From contig JAUCBJ010004853.1 in assembly GCA_032718475.1 (NCBI GenBank), positions 1-24,995 on the forward strand: a stretch of DNA of 24,995 nt, written 5' to 3'. The notes beneath the pieces were generated by a model. It was given only the letters and a program-made list of their open reading frames with translations. It was not told the DNA's origin and did not search any database. This document shows positions 1 to 10,113 of the stretch, in pieces; the stretch's first letter is position 1; every line of letters begins with the position of its first letter. The position numbers and the translations under genes are program-made. Origin of the DNA: Nemertoderma westbladi. Lineage: Eukaryota; Xenacoelomorpha; Nemertodermatida; Nemertodermatidae.

Positions 1-202
1 CCAAGATTTGCTCCCAGTTATTTAACTGGTACTCATTTATTATGTACGTATTTAAAATAGTTAGTTGGTTTACCTGGTGGTGTGTCGTGAGTTTCGTGGG
101 AGAAGTTAGACGACTGGGTGTAAGTTCGAGGATGGAAACCTGCGGTAAACATTACGATAATTTATTATCACCTTGATTTACATCGCCCTGCTCTCTAATA
201 CG
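1..202. other. Left flank of the fold-back element, no gene seen
   Basis: No open reading frame of note and no recognised repeat. It ends just before the left copy of the 9-10 bp target duplication. If the RyR gene continues to the left of the window, this would be intronic, but the sequence does not show it. Confidence 0.4.
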
Positions 203-211
203 CTAGCAGAC
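203..211 (+). repeat. Left target-site duplication
   Basis: CTAGCAGAC, matching 3741-3749 in direct orientation. The match extends one more base (G at 212 and 3750), so the duplication could be 10 bp if the element starts at 213. Confidence 0.75.
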
Positions 212-1345
212 GGGTAGGTGTAAAACGCGGATCCGGATCCGGATCCGGATTCAGGATCCGGATACGGATCAGGACCCGGATTTGCGAGTGTAAAAGGCGG
301 ATCCGGATTTACATACAATCCGTAACTGAGTGTAATATGCGGATTCTGAAATACGCAATCCGTATTGCAGTGTAAAACGCGGATTCATATATTTTGTGAA
401 TCCGGGATGGAGTGTAAAACACGGATTTACGTTAATTACCAAGTTTTATTGGATCCGGAATGGAGTGTAAAATACGGATTTACGTTAATTACCAAGTTTT
501 ATTGGATCCGGAATGGAGTGTAAAACACGGATTTTCGTTAATTACCAAGTTTTGTTGGATCCGGAATGGAGTGTAAAACACGGATTTTCGTTAATTACCA
601 AGTTTTGTTGGATCCGGAATGGAGTGTAAAACACGGATTTTCGTGAATTACCAAGATTTATTGAATCCGGAATGGAGTGTAAAACACGGATTTACGTTAA
701 TTACCAAGTTTTGTTGGATCCGGAATGGAGTGTAAAACACGGATTTACGTTAATTACCAAGTTTTATTGGATCCGGAATGGAGTGTAAAACACGGATTTA
801 TGTTAATTACCAAGTTTTATTGGATCCGGAATGGAGTGTAAAACACGGATTTTCGTTAATTACCAAGTTTTGTTGGATCCGGAATGGAGTGTAAAACACG
901 GATTTTCGTGAATTACCAAGATTTATTGAATCCGGAATGGAGTGTAAAACACGGATTTACGTTAATTACCAAGTTTTAATGGATCCGGAAAGGGGTGTAA
1001 AACGCGGATTCAATTTATTTACCAAGTGTTACTAGATCCGGGAAGGGGTGTAAAACGCGGATTGATTCAGGTTAATTATAAAGTGTTACTGGATCCGGGA
1101 AGGGGTGTAAAACACGGATTTACGTTAATTACCAAGTTTTATTGGATCCGGAATGGAGTGTAAAACACGGATTTATGTTAATTACCAAGTTTTGTTGGAT
1201 CCGGAACGGAGTGTAAAACACGGATTTACGTTAATTACCAAGTTTTAATGGATCCGGAAAGGGGTGTAAAACGCGGATTCAATTTATTTACCAAGTGTTA
1301 CTAGATCCGGGAAGGGGTGTAAAATGCGGATTTACGTTAATTACT
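212..1345 (+). repeat. Left arm: 53-bp satellite array
   Basis: From about 398 the arm consists of about 18 tandem copies of a 53-bp unit with GGATCCGG at one end, the core GAGTGTAAAACACGGAT, and an AT-rich part containing TTAATTACCAAG. Outside this (212-397) are shorter, more diverged versions of the GTGTAAAACGCGGAT core with runs of GGATCC. The outer copies differ most from each other while the inner ones are nearly identical, which suggests recent amplification inside the arm. The same core is the first 19 bases of the element. Confidence 0.9.
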
Positions 1346-1351
1346 GAGTTT

Positions 1352-1510
1352 GTTAATGAGGGACACAACTATTAATGAGGTACACACATTAATGAGGGAC
1401 ACAAACATTAATGGGGGACACCTTAATAGTTAATAGACACCTTAATAATTTGTCTATGTCTAGGGGCCACACATAAGCTTAATCCGGCTCTGGGGGACAC
1501 CTTAATAGGG
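1352..1510 (+). repeat. Short degenerate repeats at the inner edge of the left arm
   Basis: Four near-copies of TTAATGAGGGACACA at 16-19 bp spacing (1352-1425), followed by two copies of GGGGGACACCTTAATAG (about 1414 and 1493). They lie between the satellite arm and the promoter of the internal gene. Their role is unknown; they could be upstream elements of that gene or simple slippage products. Confidence 0.6.
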
Positions 1511-1676
1511 GTCAATGCTTCCCAATGAATTATTAATAAGGGCGATGGTGATGTTTGGCCGTCAGACATTATTAGATATTGATTAGCTGAAAAACTATAC
1601 TACCGTGGGAACGTGACCTCTCTGGTAGAGCAGCTCTGTAGACAATTGTATGGTAGGATTACTGTCCTGTTCCCTG

Positions 1677-1771
1677 ATTGGCTTATCCATCCCAACCTCC
1701 CTTACAAACAAGAATCACTGTTCTGCCTAGCTGGCGGTAGTTTGTACTGCATCATAGCGTCTTCTATTTAA
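1677..1771 (+). promoter_or_regulatory. Candidate pol II promoter of the internal gene
   Basis: An inverted CCAAT box (ATTGG, 1677-1681) lies about 84 bp upstream of a TATA-like TATTTAA (1765-1771). A start of transcription about 30 bp downstream of the TATA would give a leader of some 55 nt before the ATG at 1852. The spacings are those of a typical animal core promoter, but such short motifs occur by chance in AT-rich DNA. The call rests mainly on the ordered set of promoter, ORF and poly(A) signals. Confidence 0.45.
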
Positions 1772-1851
1772 GGCCTTGCAAGCTTGCTGCCTTCCTAATT
1801 TATGGAGGCTGAACTGTTCAGTATAATTTCTTATTTAATTTCATATTAAAC

Positions 1852-2034
1852 ATGGATGACAGTGATGACTTTGTAAAGGTTCCATTTACGGGATTCGTTA
1901 TTCCGAGTCCAACCAATGATACAGCCATTGTTGAGCCGCTTGAACTCACTACCCAAACATCGTGCACCCCGAGCCCGGAGAAGAAAAAAACCAGGAAAGT
2001 CAGCAAGCCAAGAAAAGTTACTAAAGAACAATAA
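1852..2034 (+). CDS. Small 60-codon gene inside the fold-back element
   Basis: An ATG ORF of 60 codons in the only non-satellite part of the element. I do not recognise the protein. It starts acidic (MDDSDDF), has a middle rich in Thr, Pro and Ser, and ends strongly basic: EKKKTRKVSKPRK at residues 44-56 resembles a nuclear localisation signal. It is preceded by a CCAAT/TATA arrangement, and its stop codon sits inside an AATAAA signal, so it looks like a compact complete transcription unit. It could be a captured host gene, a remnant of a transposase N-terminus, or a small DNA-binding accessory protein. At this length, chance cannot be excluded. Confidence 0.5.
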   Translation: MDDSDDFVKVPFTGFVIPSPTNDTAIVEPLELTTQTSCTPSPEKKKTRKVSKPRKVTKEQ

Positions 2035-2082
2035 ACATTGCACTAATTAATAATTGTAACTAGATGAGGGTCTGGGTCTTTA
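2030..2082 (+). terminator. Poly(A) signal and GU-rich downstream element
   Basis: AATAAA at 2030-2035 overlaps the TAA stop (2032-2034) of the small ORF. About 30 bases further on lies a G/T-rich stretch, GAGGGTCTGGGTCTTT (about 2066-2081), as expected downstream of a cleavage site. This supports the 60-codon ORF being a real transcription unit with almost no 3' UTR. Confidence 0.5.
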
Positions 2083-2124
2083 TTGCATATGCGTTTTATA
2101 AATTGTTCATTAAAACTTACTAAT

Positions 2125-3740
2125 TAACTTGAATCCGCGTTTTACACCCCTTCCCGGATCCAATAAAACTTGGTAATTAACATAAATCCGTGTTTTACAC
2201 TCCATTCCGGATCCAATAAAACTTGGTAATTAACATAAATCCGTGTTTTACACTCCGTTCCGGATCCAATAAAACTTGGTAATTAACGTAAATCCGTGTT
2301 TTACACTCCATTCCGGATCCAATAAAACTTGGTAATTAACGTAAATCCGTGTTTTACACTCCGTTCCGGATCCAATAAAACTTGGTAATTAACGTAAATC
2401 CGTGTTTTACACTCCATTCCGGATCCAATAAAACTTGGTAATTACCGTAAATCCGTATTTTACACTCCATTCCGGATCCAATAAAACTTGGTAATTAACG
2501 TAAATCCGTATTTTACACTCCATTCCGGATCCAATAAAACTTGGTAATTAACGTAAATCCGTGTTTTACACTCCATTCCGGATCCAATAAAACTTGGTAA
2601 TTAACGTAAATCCGTGTTTTACACTCCATTCCGGATCCAATAAAACTTGGTAATTAACGTAAATCCGTATTTTACACTCCATTCCGGATCCAATAAAACT
2701 TGGTAATTAACGTAAATCCGTATTTTACACTCCATTCCGGATCCAATAAAACTTGGTAATTAACGTAAATCCGTGTTTTACACTCCATTCCGGATCCAAT
2801 AAAACTTGATAATTAACGTAAATCCGTGTTTTACACTCCATTCCGGATCCAATAAAACTTAGTAATTAACGCAAATCCGCGTTTTACACCCCTTCCCGGA
2901 TCCAATAAAACTTGGTAATTAACTAGAATCCGCGTTTTACACCCCTTCCCGGATCCAATAAAACATGGTAATTAACTTGAATCCGCGTTTTACACTCCAT
3001 TCCGGATCCAATAAAACTTGGTAATTAACGTAAATCCGTGTTTTACACCCCGTCCCGGATCCAATAAAACTTGGTAATTATCGTAAATCCGTGTTTTACA
3101 CCCCGTCCCGGATCCAATAAAACTTGATAATTAACGTAAATCCGTGTTTTACACTCCATTCCGGATCCAATAAAACTTAGTAATTAACGTAAATCCGTGT
3201 TTTACACTCCATTCCGGATCCAATAAAACTTGATAATTAACGTAAATCCGTGTTTTACACTCCATTCCGGATCCAATAAAACTTAGTAATTAACGTAAAT
3301 CCGCGTTTTACACCCCTTCCCGGATCCAATAAAACTTGGTAATTAACTAGAATCCGCGTTTTACACCCCTTCCCGGATCCAATAAAACATGGTAATTAAC
3401 TTGAATCCGCGTTTTACACCCCTTCCCGGATTTAATAAAACTTTGTAATAAACCTGAATCCGTATTTTACACCCAATCCCGGATTCAGTAGAAAAATGAA
3501 TCCGCGTTTTACACTCCGTTCAGGATTTAGCCTAAAATATGAATCCGCGCTTTACACTCCGTTCCGGATCTGAAAAAAAGGCCAATCCGCATTTTACACT
3601 CGGTTACGGATTCGGTAAATTTAGCAGTGCGCGGATCCGCAGATTACACCCTAAAAATGTAAATTCAGTCGACTTCCATAGGGACAATGTTAAATGATAG
3701 AATCCGGATCCTGATCCGGATCCGCGTTTTACTCTGACCC
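2125..3740 (-). repeat. Right arm: the same 53-bp satellite, inverted
   Basis: About 26 tandem copies of the left-arm unit read on the minus strand, followed outward (3440-3740) by diverged versions and the terminal GGATCC-rich tip. The arm is longer than the left one (about 1.6 against 1.1 kb). A block of diverged units recurs at 2851 and 3275, a spacing of 424 bp or exactly eight units, so the arm has grown by duplication of multi-unit blocks. Confidence 0.9.
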
Positions 3741-3749
3741 CTAGCAGAC
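3741..3749 (+). repeat. Right target-site duplication
   Basis: Second copy of CTAGCAGAC, directly after the right terminus ending CTCTGACCC. It marks the right border of the element. The 38-bp minisatellite begins only some 20-35 bp further on. Confidence 0.75.
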
Positions 3750-3769
3750 GCACAACTTCTACTGAATAA

Positions 3770-6700
3770 AGGTGAGAATAATAAAGGGAACAGCTACAGA
3801 AAAATGTGAGAATATGGAACTATGGGAACAGCTACAGATAAATGTGAGAATATGGAACTATGGGAACAGCTACAGATAAATGTGAGAATATGGAACTATG
3901 GGAACAGCTACAGATAAATGTGAGAATATGGAACTATGGGAACAGCTACAGATATATGTGAGAATATGGAACTATGGGAACAGCTACAGATATATGTGAG
4001 AATATGGAACTATGGGAACAGCTACAGATAAATATGAGAATATGGAACTATGGGAACAGCTACAGATATATGTGAGAATATGGAACTATGGGAACAGCTA
4101 CAGATAAATGTGAGAATATGGAACTATGGGAACAGCTACAGATATATGTGAGAATATGGAACTATGGGAACAGCTACAGATATATGTGAGAATATGGAAC
4201 TATGGGAACAGCTACAGATAACTATGAGAATATGGAACTATGGGAACAGCTACAGATATATGTGAGAATATGGAACTATGGGAACAGCTACAGATAAATA
4301 TGAGAATATGGAACTATGGGAACAGCTACAGATATATGTGAGAATATGGAACTATGGGAACAGCTACAGATAAATGTGAGAATATGGAACTATGGGAACA
4401 GCTACAGATAAATGTGAGAATATGGAACTATGGGAACAGCTACAGATATATGTGAGAATATGGAACTATGGGAACAGCTACAGATAAATATGAGAATATG
4501 GAACTATGGGAACAGCTACAGATATATGTGAGAATATGGAACTATGGGAACAGCTACAGATAAATGTGAGAATATGGAACTATGGGAACAGCTACAGATA
4601 AATGTGAGAATATGGAACTATGGGAACAGCTACAGATAAATGTGAGAATATGGAACTATGGGAACAGCTACAGATATATGTGAGAATATGGAACTATGGG
4701 AACAGCTACAGATATATGTGAGAATATGGAACTATGGGAACAGCTACAGATAAATGTGAGAATATGGAACTATGGGAACAGCTACAGATATATGTGAGAA
4801 TATGGAACTATGGGAACAGCTACAGATATATGTGAGAATATGGAACTATGGGAACAGCTACAGATATATGTGAGAATATGGAACTATGGGAACAGCTACA
4901 GATAAATATGAGAATATGGAACTATGGGAACAGCTACAGATAAATGTGAGAATATGGAACTATGGGAACAGCTACAGATAAATGTGAGAATATGGAACTA
5001 TGGGAACAGCGACAGATAAATATGAGAATATGGAACTATGGGAACAGCTACAGATATATGTGAGAATATGGAACTATGGGAACAGCTACAGATAAATGTG
5101 AGAATATGGAACTATGGGAACAGCTACAGATAAATGTGAGAATATGGAACTATGGGAACAGCTACAGATATATGTGAGAATATGGAACTATGGGAACAGC
5201 TACAGATATATGTGAGAATATGGAACTATGGGAACAGCTACAGATATATGTGAGAATATGGAACTATGGGAACAGCTACAGATATATGTGAGAATATGGA
5301 ACTATGGGAACAGCTACAGATAAATGTGAGAATATGGAACTATGGGAACAGCTACAGATAAATGTGAGAATATGGAACTATGGGAACAGCTACAGATATA
5401 TGTGAGAATATGGAACTATGGGAACAGCTACAGATAAATGTGAGAATATGGAACTATGGGAACAGCTACAGATATATGTGAGAATATGGAACTATGGGAA
5501 CAGCTACAGATATATGTGAGAATATGGAACTATGGGAACAGCTACAGATATATGTGAGAATATGGAACTATGGGAACAGCTACAGATATATGTGAGAATA
5601 TGGAACTATGGGAACAGCTACAGATATATGTGAGAATATGGAACTATGGGAACAGCTACAGATAAATATGAGAATATGGAACTATGGGAACAGCTACAGA
5701 TAAATGTGAGAATATGGAACTATGGGAACAGCTACAGATAAATGTGAGAATATGGAACTATGGGAACAGCTACAGATAAATGTGAGAATATGGAACTATG
5801 GGAACAGCTACAGATATATGTGAGAATATGGAACTATGGGAACAGCTACAGATAAATGTGAGAATATGGAACTATGGGAACAGCTACAGATAAATGTGAG
5901 AATATGGAACTATGGGAACAGCTACAGATATATGTGAGAATATGGAACTATGGGAACAGCTACAGATATATGTGAGAATATGGAACTATGGGAACAGCTA
6001 CAGATATATGTGAGAATATGGAACTATGGGAACAGCTACAGATATATGTGAGAATATGGAACTATGGGAACAGCTACAGATAAATATGAGAATATGGAAC
6101 TATGGGAACAGCTACAGATAAATGTGAGAATATGGAACTATGGGAACAGCTACAGATAAATGTGAGAATATGGAACTGTGGGAACAGCGACAGATAAATA
6201 TGAGAATATGGAACTATGGGAACAGCTACAGATATATGTGAGAATATGGAACTATGGGAACAGCTACAGATAAATGTGAGAATATGGAACTATGGGAACA
6301 GCTACAGATATATGTGAGAATATGGAACTATGGGAACAGCTACAGATATATGTGAGAATATGGAACTATGGGAACAGCTACAGATATATGTGAGAATATG
6401 GAACTATGGGAACAGCTACAGATATATGTGAGAATATGGAACTATGGGAACAGCTACAGATAAATATGAGAATATGGAACTATGGGAACAGCTACAGATA
6501 AATGTGAGAATATGGAACTATGGGAACAGCTACAGATAAATGTGAGAATATGGAACTATGGGAACAGCTACAGATAAATGTGAGAATATGGAACTATGGG
6601 AACAGCTACAGATATATGTGAGAATATGGAACTATGGGAACAGCTACAGATAAATGTGAGAATATGGAACTATGGGAACAGCTACAGATAAATGTGAGAA

Positions 6701-7225
6701 TATGGAACTATGGGAACAGCTACAGATATATGTGAGAATATGGAACTATGGGAACAGCTACAGATATATGTGAGAATATGGAACTATGGGAACAGCTACA
6801 GATATATGTGAGAATATGGAACTATGGGAACAGCTACAGATATATGTGAGAATATGGAACTATGGGAACAGCTACAGATAAATATGAGAATATGGAACTA
6901 TGGGAACAGCTACAGATAAATGTGAGAATATGGAACTATGGGAACAGCTACAGATAAATGTGAGAATATGGAACTGTGGGAACAGCGACAGATAAATATG
7001 AGAATATGGAACTATGGGAACAGCTACAGATATATGTGAGAATATGGAACTATGGGAACAGCTACAGATAAATGTGAGAATATGGAACTATGGGAACAGC
7101 TACAGATATATGTGAGAATATGGAACTATGGGAACAGCTACAGATATATGTGAGAATATGGAACTATGGGAACAGCTACAGATATATGTGAGAATATGGA
7201 ACTATGGGAACAGCTACAGATATAA
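3770..7225 (+). repeat. 38-bp minisatellite, about 90 copies, with higher-order repeats
   Basis: Tandem copies of a 38-bp unit containing ACTATGGGAACAGCTACAG and GAGAATATGGA. Identity is very high; most variation is at two or three positions in the GATAAATGTGAG / GATATATGTGAG / GATAAATATGAG segment. A rare variant (GCGACAG instead of GCTACAG) occurs at 5009, 6187 and 6985, that is 31 and 21 units apart. The order of variants around the last two agrees, giving a higher-order unit of 798 bp. The left edge fades through a degenerate unit (3770-3800) right beside the transposon. The right edge is abrupt at 7225. All reading frames meet stops. Confidence 0.95.
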
Positions 7226-7934
7226 TTACGTGTGATATTTATAATTTACCTGGAGGTATCAGTCCCCCGCTGCTGCTACCACCTAAAATACAAATAAATA
7301 ATAAATATAAATTAATTAGAAGAGCACGAACTCTTGTTCTCTTAATCAGCCTAATAATTAGCCTTATTCGTATTTCAGATTTGCCAGGAATGGCTATGGC
7401 TAATTAATTAGCTGCGAAGGATAAATAGAACTTAGCAATGTGAGAAAGTCTACATTTTCAGAATTATTGCAGTCAGAAAGGCAACAACCTGTAATGATTT
7501 CCGTTGGATTCCATATTACCTTAAAAATTCAGTTCTTATTAAGTAGAAGAAAAATACAGTTGATAAAATGTTTAAAATGTTTTTGAACAACAACTTTGCT
7601 CTAGAATATTTATAATATTATATTTTATAATTACAGTGTGAATCCTAATCTTTTATTTACATCTATAGGTATATGTAATTCGAGATTTAGAGAAAATTAG
7701 CTTCAGACAGACAACAAAGTACCTACATACATATGAGAACAAAATGTATTGAGTGGCCCATCCAGAGGAATACTAAACAAACCAAACCGAATATGGAATA
7801 ACGGTCAAATAATACCAATTTAGAACAATTTGACACAAATGAAACGATGGTTAGCCATTATTATGTATATGTAGGTATTTGGAGGTAATATACTTGGCAA
7901 CCTGCTTCCCTTTTTAGTTATAGACGTAACTAAC
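7226..7934. other. AT-rich stretch without a recognised gene
   Basis: Between the 38-bp array and the last RyR exon found. I searched the minus strand for the expected next RyR exon (start of SPRY3, with its Asn-Thr-Tyr-rich motif) and did not find it. The plus-strand ORF at 7204-7407 begins in the array and looks like chance. Most likely this is RyR intron. Confidence 0.4.
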
Positions 7935-8047
7935 TTGGCAAAGTGCTTGTTTTAGTTCTTCTAGAGAGTCCAGTATGATCGACATCTGTGTCACTCATGG
8001 ACGAGAAACCGGCCATATCCCGCTCGCCGTCTCCAACTTTTCGTCGT
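7935..8047 (-). CDS. RyR: RyR exon 17 (variable linker before SPRY3), tentative
   Basis: A 113-nt open segment with a 3' splice site (TATAG before 8047) and a GTTAGT donor after 7935. It enters in the phase left by exon 16 (2 nt plus 1 nt giving Arg) and leaves in phase 1. It encodes a charged, Ser/Thr-rich peptide starting RRRKVGDGERDM and ending SRRTKTSTLP. Vertebrate RyRs have no close counterpart at this place, so identity rests on splice-phase agreement and position. The basic Ser/Thr motifs could be kinase sites, but that is speculation. It could be an alternatively used or falsely predicted exon. Confidence 0.5.
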
Positions 8048-8316
8048 CTATAATATGAAATACAAATTGATTGTCCCGCTTTTTATCCCGCTTCAGTAGG
8101 TTTCATCATTTTAAAATTACACTTTTTATCCCGGAATGAAAACAACCACTTCGAAATACATAGAATTTATTTTCCCGGTATAAACATACCGTGATACTGG
8201 TACTGGATACACGGTAAACAGCTGCTATCAGATACCATCATCAGTGATACTGCTGCATCCATACTGCATGCACTGCTGTTAGCACATTATTGATTTATTA
8301 TTATTGAGCACCTAAC

Positions 8317-8487
8317 CTCCCGGGTATTGATGATGTCAGCGCTACCCCGAACACCGAGTCGCTAGATGGCGTGGTTGGCCCCTCTACGTCTATACCAGCG
8401 TCTGGCACACTGCCGAGTCTCGGCAATGTCTCTCGTAACATCGGCGACTTCAGCACCGGAATCTTAAACGGTTTCTTCGGCGGGTTC
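8317..8487 (-). CDS. RyR: RyR exon 16 (linker between SPRY2 and SPRY3)
   Basis: 171 nt from an acceptor CCCTCTAG to a donor AG|GTTAGG. It starts PPKKPFKIPVLKSP and continues with TLPRLGSVPDAGIDV. This matches the position and pattern of the lysine-rich segment plus TLPRL motif that in RyRs precede the DDPEII start of SPRY3. After that motif the exon carries on with a Ser/Thr/Pro-rich stretch (PTTPSSDSVFG) that vertebrate RyRs lack. The phase matches exon 15 (AA|G, Lys). Confidence 0.78.
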
Positions 8488-8833
8488 CTAGAGGGATGAC
8501 AACGGGTTTGTTTCAAGGCGATGCAACTCGCAACTACCACCATAGAGTATTAACAAACTTAGCAAACGCAATTTTCGTTCCTCCATTCTGTGTGTAACAG
8601 AAATAGTGATAATGCTTTGGTTATCATTTCCCCAGAAAGAGCTCAAATTTCTGTGGGTTTCAGAAACGGGATTGCTGTCGTTTCTGTCGTATCATTTTCA
8701 CTTCTTTCCAAAAATTCTGGCCTTTCTGCGAGTAGCATTTTTACTTCCCTCAGAAATCAGACAATGGAATTATTGAGCATGTCACAGCACCATGTACTAA
8801 CATAACGGATAACATTGTGTACAAGATACTAAC

Positions 8834-8938
8834 TTCTTCTTAAAGTTACTGTGACATCGAATAGGTAAGTTGAGTCTGAGATAAACGGTTCTTCCATTTG
8901 TTGTGTTGCAACCAATCTTCAGTACTGGCATATCGGCG
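8834..8938 (-). CDS. RyR: RyR exon 15 (after SPRY2)
   Basis: 105 nt encoding ADMPVLKIGCNTTNGRTVYL followed by RLNLPIRCHSNFKK. The second part matches the conserved RyR stretch with pattern hydrophobic-x-RLSLPV/IxC just before the divergent linker. The acceptor is TTTTACAG. The donor is probably AA|GTTAGT, leaving phase 2. It joins exon 14 in phase (CG|C, Arg). In the cell this part sits on the cytoplasmic shell of the tetrameric channel. Confidence 0.8.
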
Positions 8939-9206
8939 CTGTAAAATAAAAGACGCATTCCGATAGGTAAGAAGTGAGATTGGTGGTGTAACGGTGGTGG
9001 GAGTGATACAAAAGGGGCAACGATTGCCACAATAAATTAATGTAGCATTAGATATTCAACTACAATGCCAGTAACTCAAATTTAATACATTTTTTAGCTA
9101 CGATTATATTAAATTAAGAGGAAATGGCCAGGTGCACTTCCTACACGGCACGTATTACTAGATTACTAGAGTATTTATTATAAACAGATGTTGGCCTACT
9201 ACTAAC

Positions 9207-9361
9207 CGTGAGGTTATCTGAGTTACTTCAAGATTGGAATTGTTGATTTCTTTGAGCGATTTGAACAAAGGATAACTCTTTGTGCACCACAATGTAGCAG
9301 GATGAGTCATGTTCTTACAGAAGGGTTCATACCCTTCCTGGAAGCCGCAGGTTTTGTAGCA
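9207..9361 (-). CDS. RyR: RyR exon 14 (CGFQEGYEPF motif, end of SPRY2)
   Basis: 155 nt. It begins CYKTCGFQEGYEPFCKNM, the counterpart of the highly conserved ICGLQEGYEPFA motif that follows SPRY2 in RyRs, and goes on with ATLWCTKSYPLF, matching the TxWFSKxLPxF stretch. The acceptor is TTCTAG. I place the donor at CG|GTTAGT (end 9207) because it keeps LEVTQI, the counterpart of EVTRI, and gives the phase needed by exon 15. A GTAACT donor 20 bases earlier is an alternative with the wrong phase. Confidence 0.88.
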
Positions 9362-9497
9362 CTAGAATTTAAAAATATATTGTGGTATATTATATTATAT
9401 AGACAGACTTGTTGAATATTAAGCTGTCAGCAGCCTGTAAGCAATTTTCTAGTAGAAGATAACCAACCTAAAGCCTACCGTAAGCGACTCAACTTAC

Positions 9498-9652
9498 CTT
9501 AAACGTAGTCACTTCTCTCCCCAAATTTATTTTAGCCACCTGTCCCTGTCCGAGAAGCATAGCTGGTACAAAGCCGAGGGAGTTGTCGAAATCTACGAAG
9601 GCGGATTCTATGCCCGATAAATCCATCAACATCTCTCCGTTTAGAGTGAATC
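9498..9652 (-). CDS. RyR: RyR exon 13 (SPRY2, second half)
   Basis: 155 nt encoding FTLNGEMLMDLSGIESAF, then DFDNSLGFVPAMLLGQGQV and KINLGREVTTFK. The FTLNGE motif and the GFxPxxxLGxGQVxxxNxG pattern are signatures of the SPRY2 domain of RyR. It enters in phase 1 (G|GA completing Gly from exon 12) after TTTAAG, and leaves in phase 0 at AAG|GTAAGT, a near-consensus donor. Confidence 0.95.
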
Positions 9653-9886
9653 CTTAAATAGAAACATAAACACTATGCAATACATTGATTGTCCACGGCA
9701 AACTGATCGGCGAATTAATATCTCGTCTCAATGTTAAATTATCAATTAAGGAAGAGGTTCAGGTTTACAGTGGCTCGTCATTCTAACCAAAACATTAAAC
9801 TAAAGTCAATAGAACATGATAGAGTTCTTGTCGTATAGGTCTACCCTAACGAAGCCGAATGTTTCGGCTCGTTCATATTGTCTTAC

Positions 9887-10107
9887 CGATGTTATTGAGT
9901 TCCAAGTCGATGAGGCATCCCATGACGTCACCGGGTTTCCATTGGCGACCGAAGGGCTCGCTAACGGATCCGTGGAGTTTGTTTGCCGTGTATCCGTCGA
10001 ATACGAAAGCGTTGTCATCGTTACCGAGTTCTACAGCGGGGGACAGTTGGGGGTGAATCCAACCGATACGAGCCCATCCTCCGGTCAATATCTCCACCTC
10101 GTAATAC
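9887..10107 (-). CDS. RyR: RyR exon 12 (SPRY2, first half)
   Basis: 221 nt encoding YYEVEILTGGWARIGW, then VELGNDDNAFVFDGY and SEPFGRQWKPGDVMGCLIDL. The ELGxDDxAFVFDGY and FGRxWxPGDVxGC motifs are diagnostic of RyR SPRY2. The 3' splice site is remarkable: its pyrimidine tract is a run of 25 C on the coding strand, followed by TTCAAG. The first base completes the Trp codon begun at the end of exon 11. The donor is G|GTAAGA. Confidence 0.95.
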
Positions 10108-10113
10108 CTTGAA

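Larger units (their letters stand above)
212..3740. mobile_element. Fold-back (FB/MULE-like) DNA transposon with satellite-built inverted arms
   Basis: The two ends are inverted copies of each other: the left begins GGGTAGGTGTAAAACGCGG and the right, read inward on the other strand, begins GGGTCAGAGTAAAACGCGG. Both run on into GGATCCGGATC-rich sequence. They are bounded by a direct 9-bp repeat, CTAGCAGAC (203-211 and 3741-3749; the next base G also matches, giving 10). Each arm is mostly a tandem array of a 53-bp unit, in opposite orientation left and right. Long inverted repeats made of short tandem units with a 9-bp duplication are known from Drosophila Foldback elements; 9-11 bp duplications are also typical of Mutator-like elements. 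No transposase is visible, so it is probably non-autonomous. Superfamily assignment is inference. Confidence 0.8.

Noticed and set aside
55-170. Possible tRNA-like SINE at the left edge (GTAAGTTCGAGGATGG)
   Set aside because: One B-box-like motif but no convincing A box or stems.
7204-7407. 67-codon plus-strand ORF
   Set aside because: It starts inside the last 38-bp unit and has low-complexity Ile/Leu-rich content; likely chance.
9816-10112. 98-codon plus-strand ORF
   Set aside because: It is the antisense shadow of RyR exon 12, whose SPRY2 motifs are unmistakable on the minus strand.
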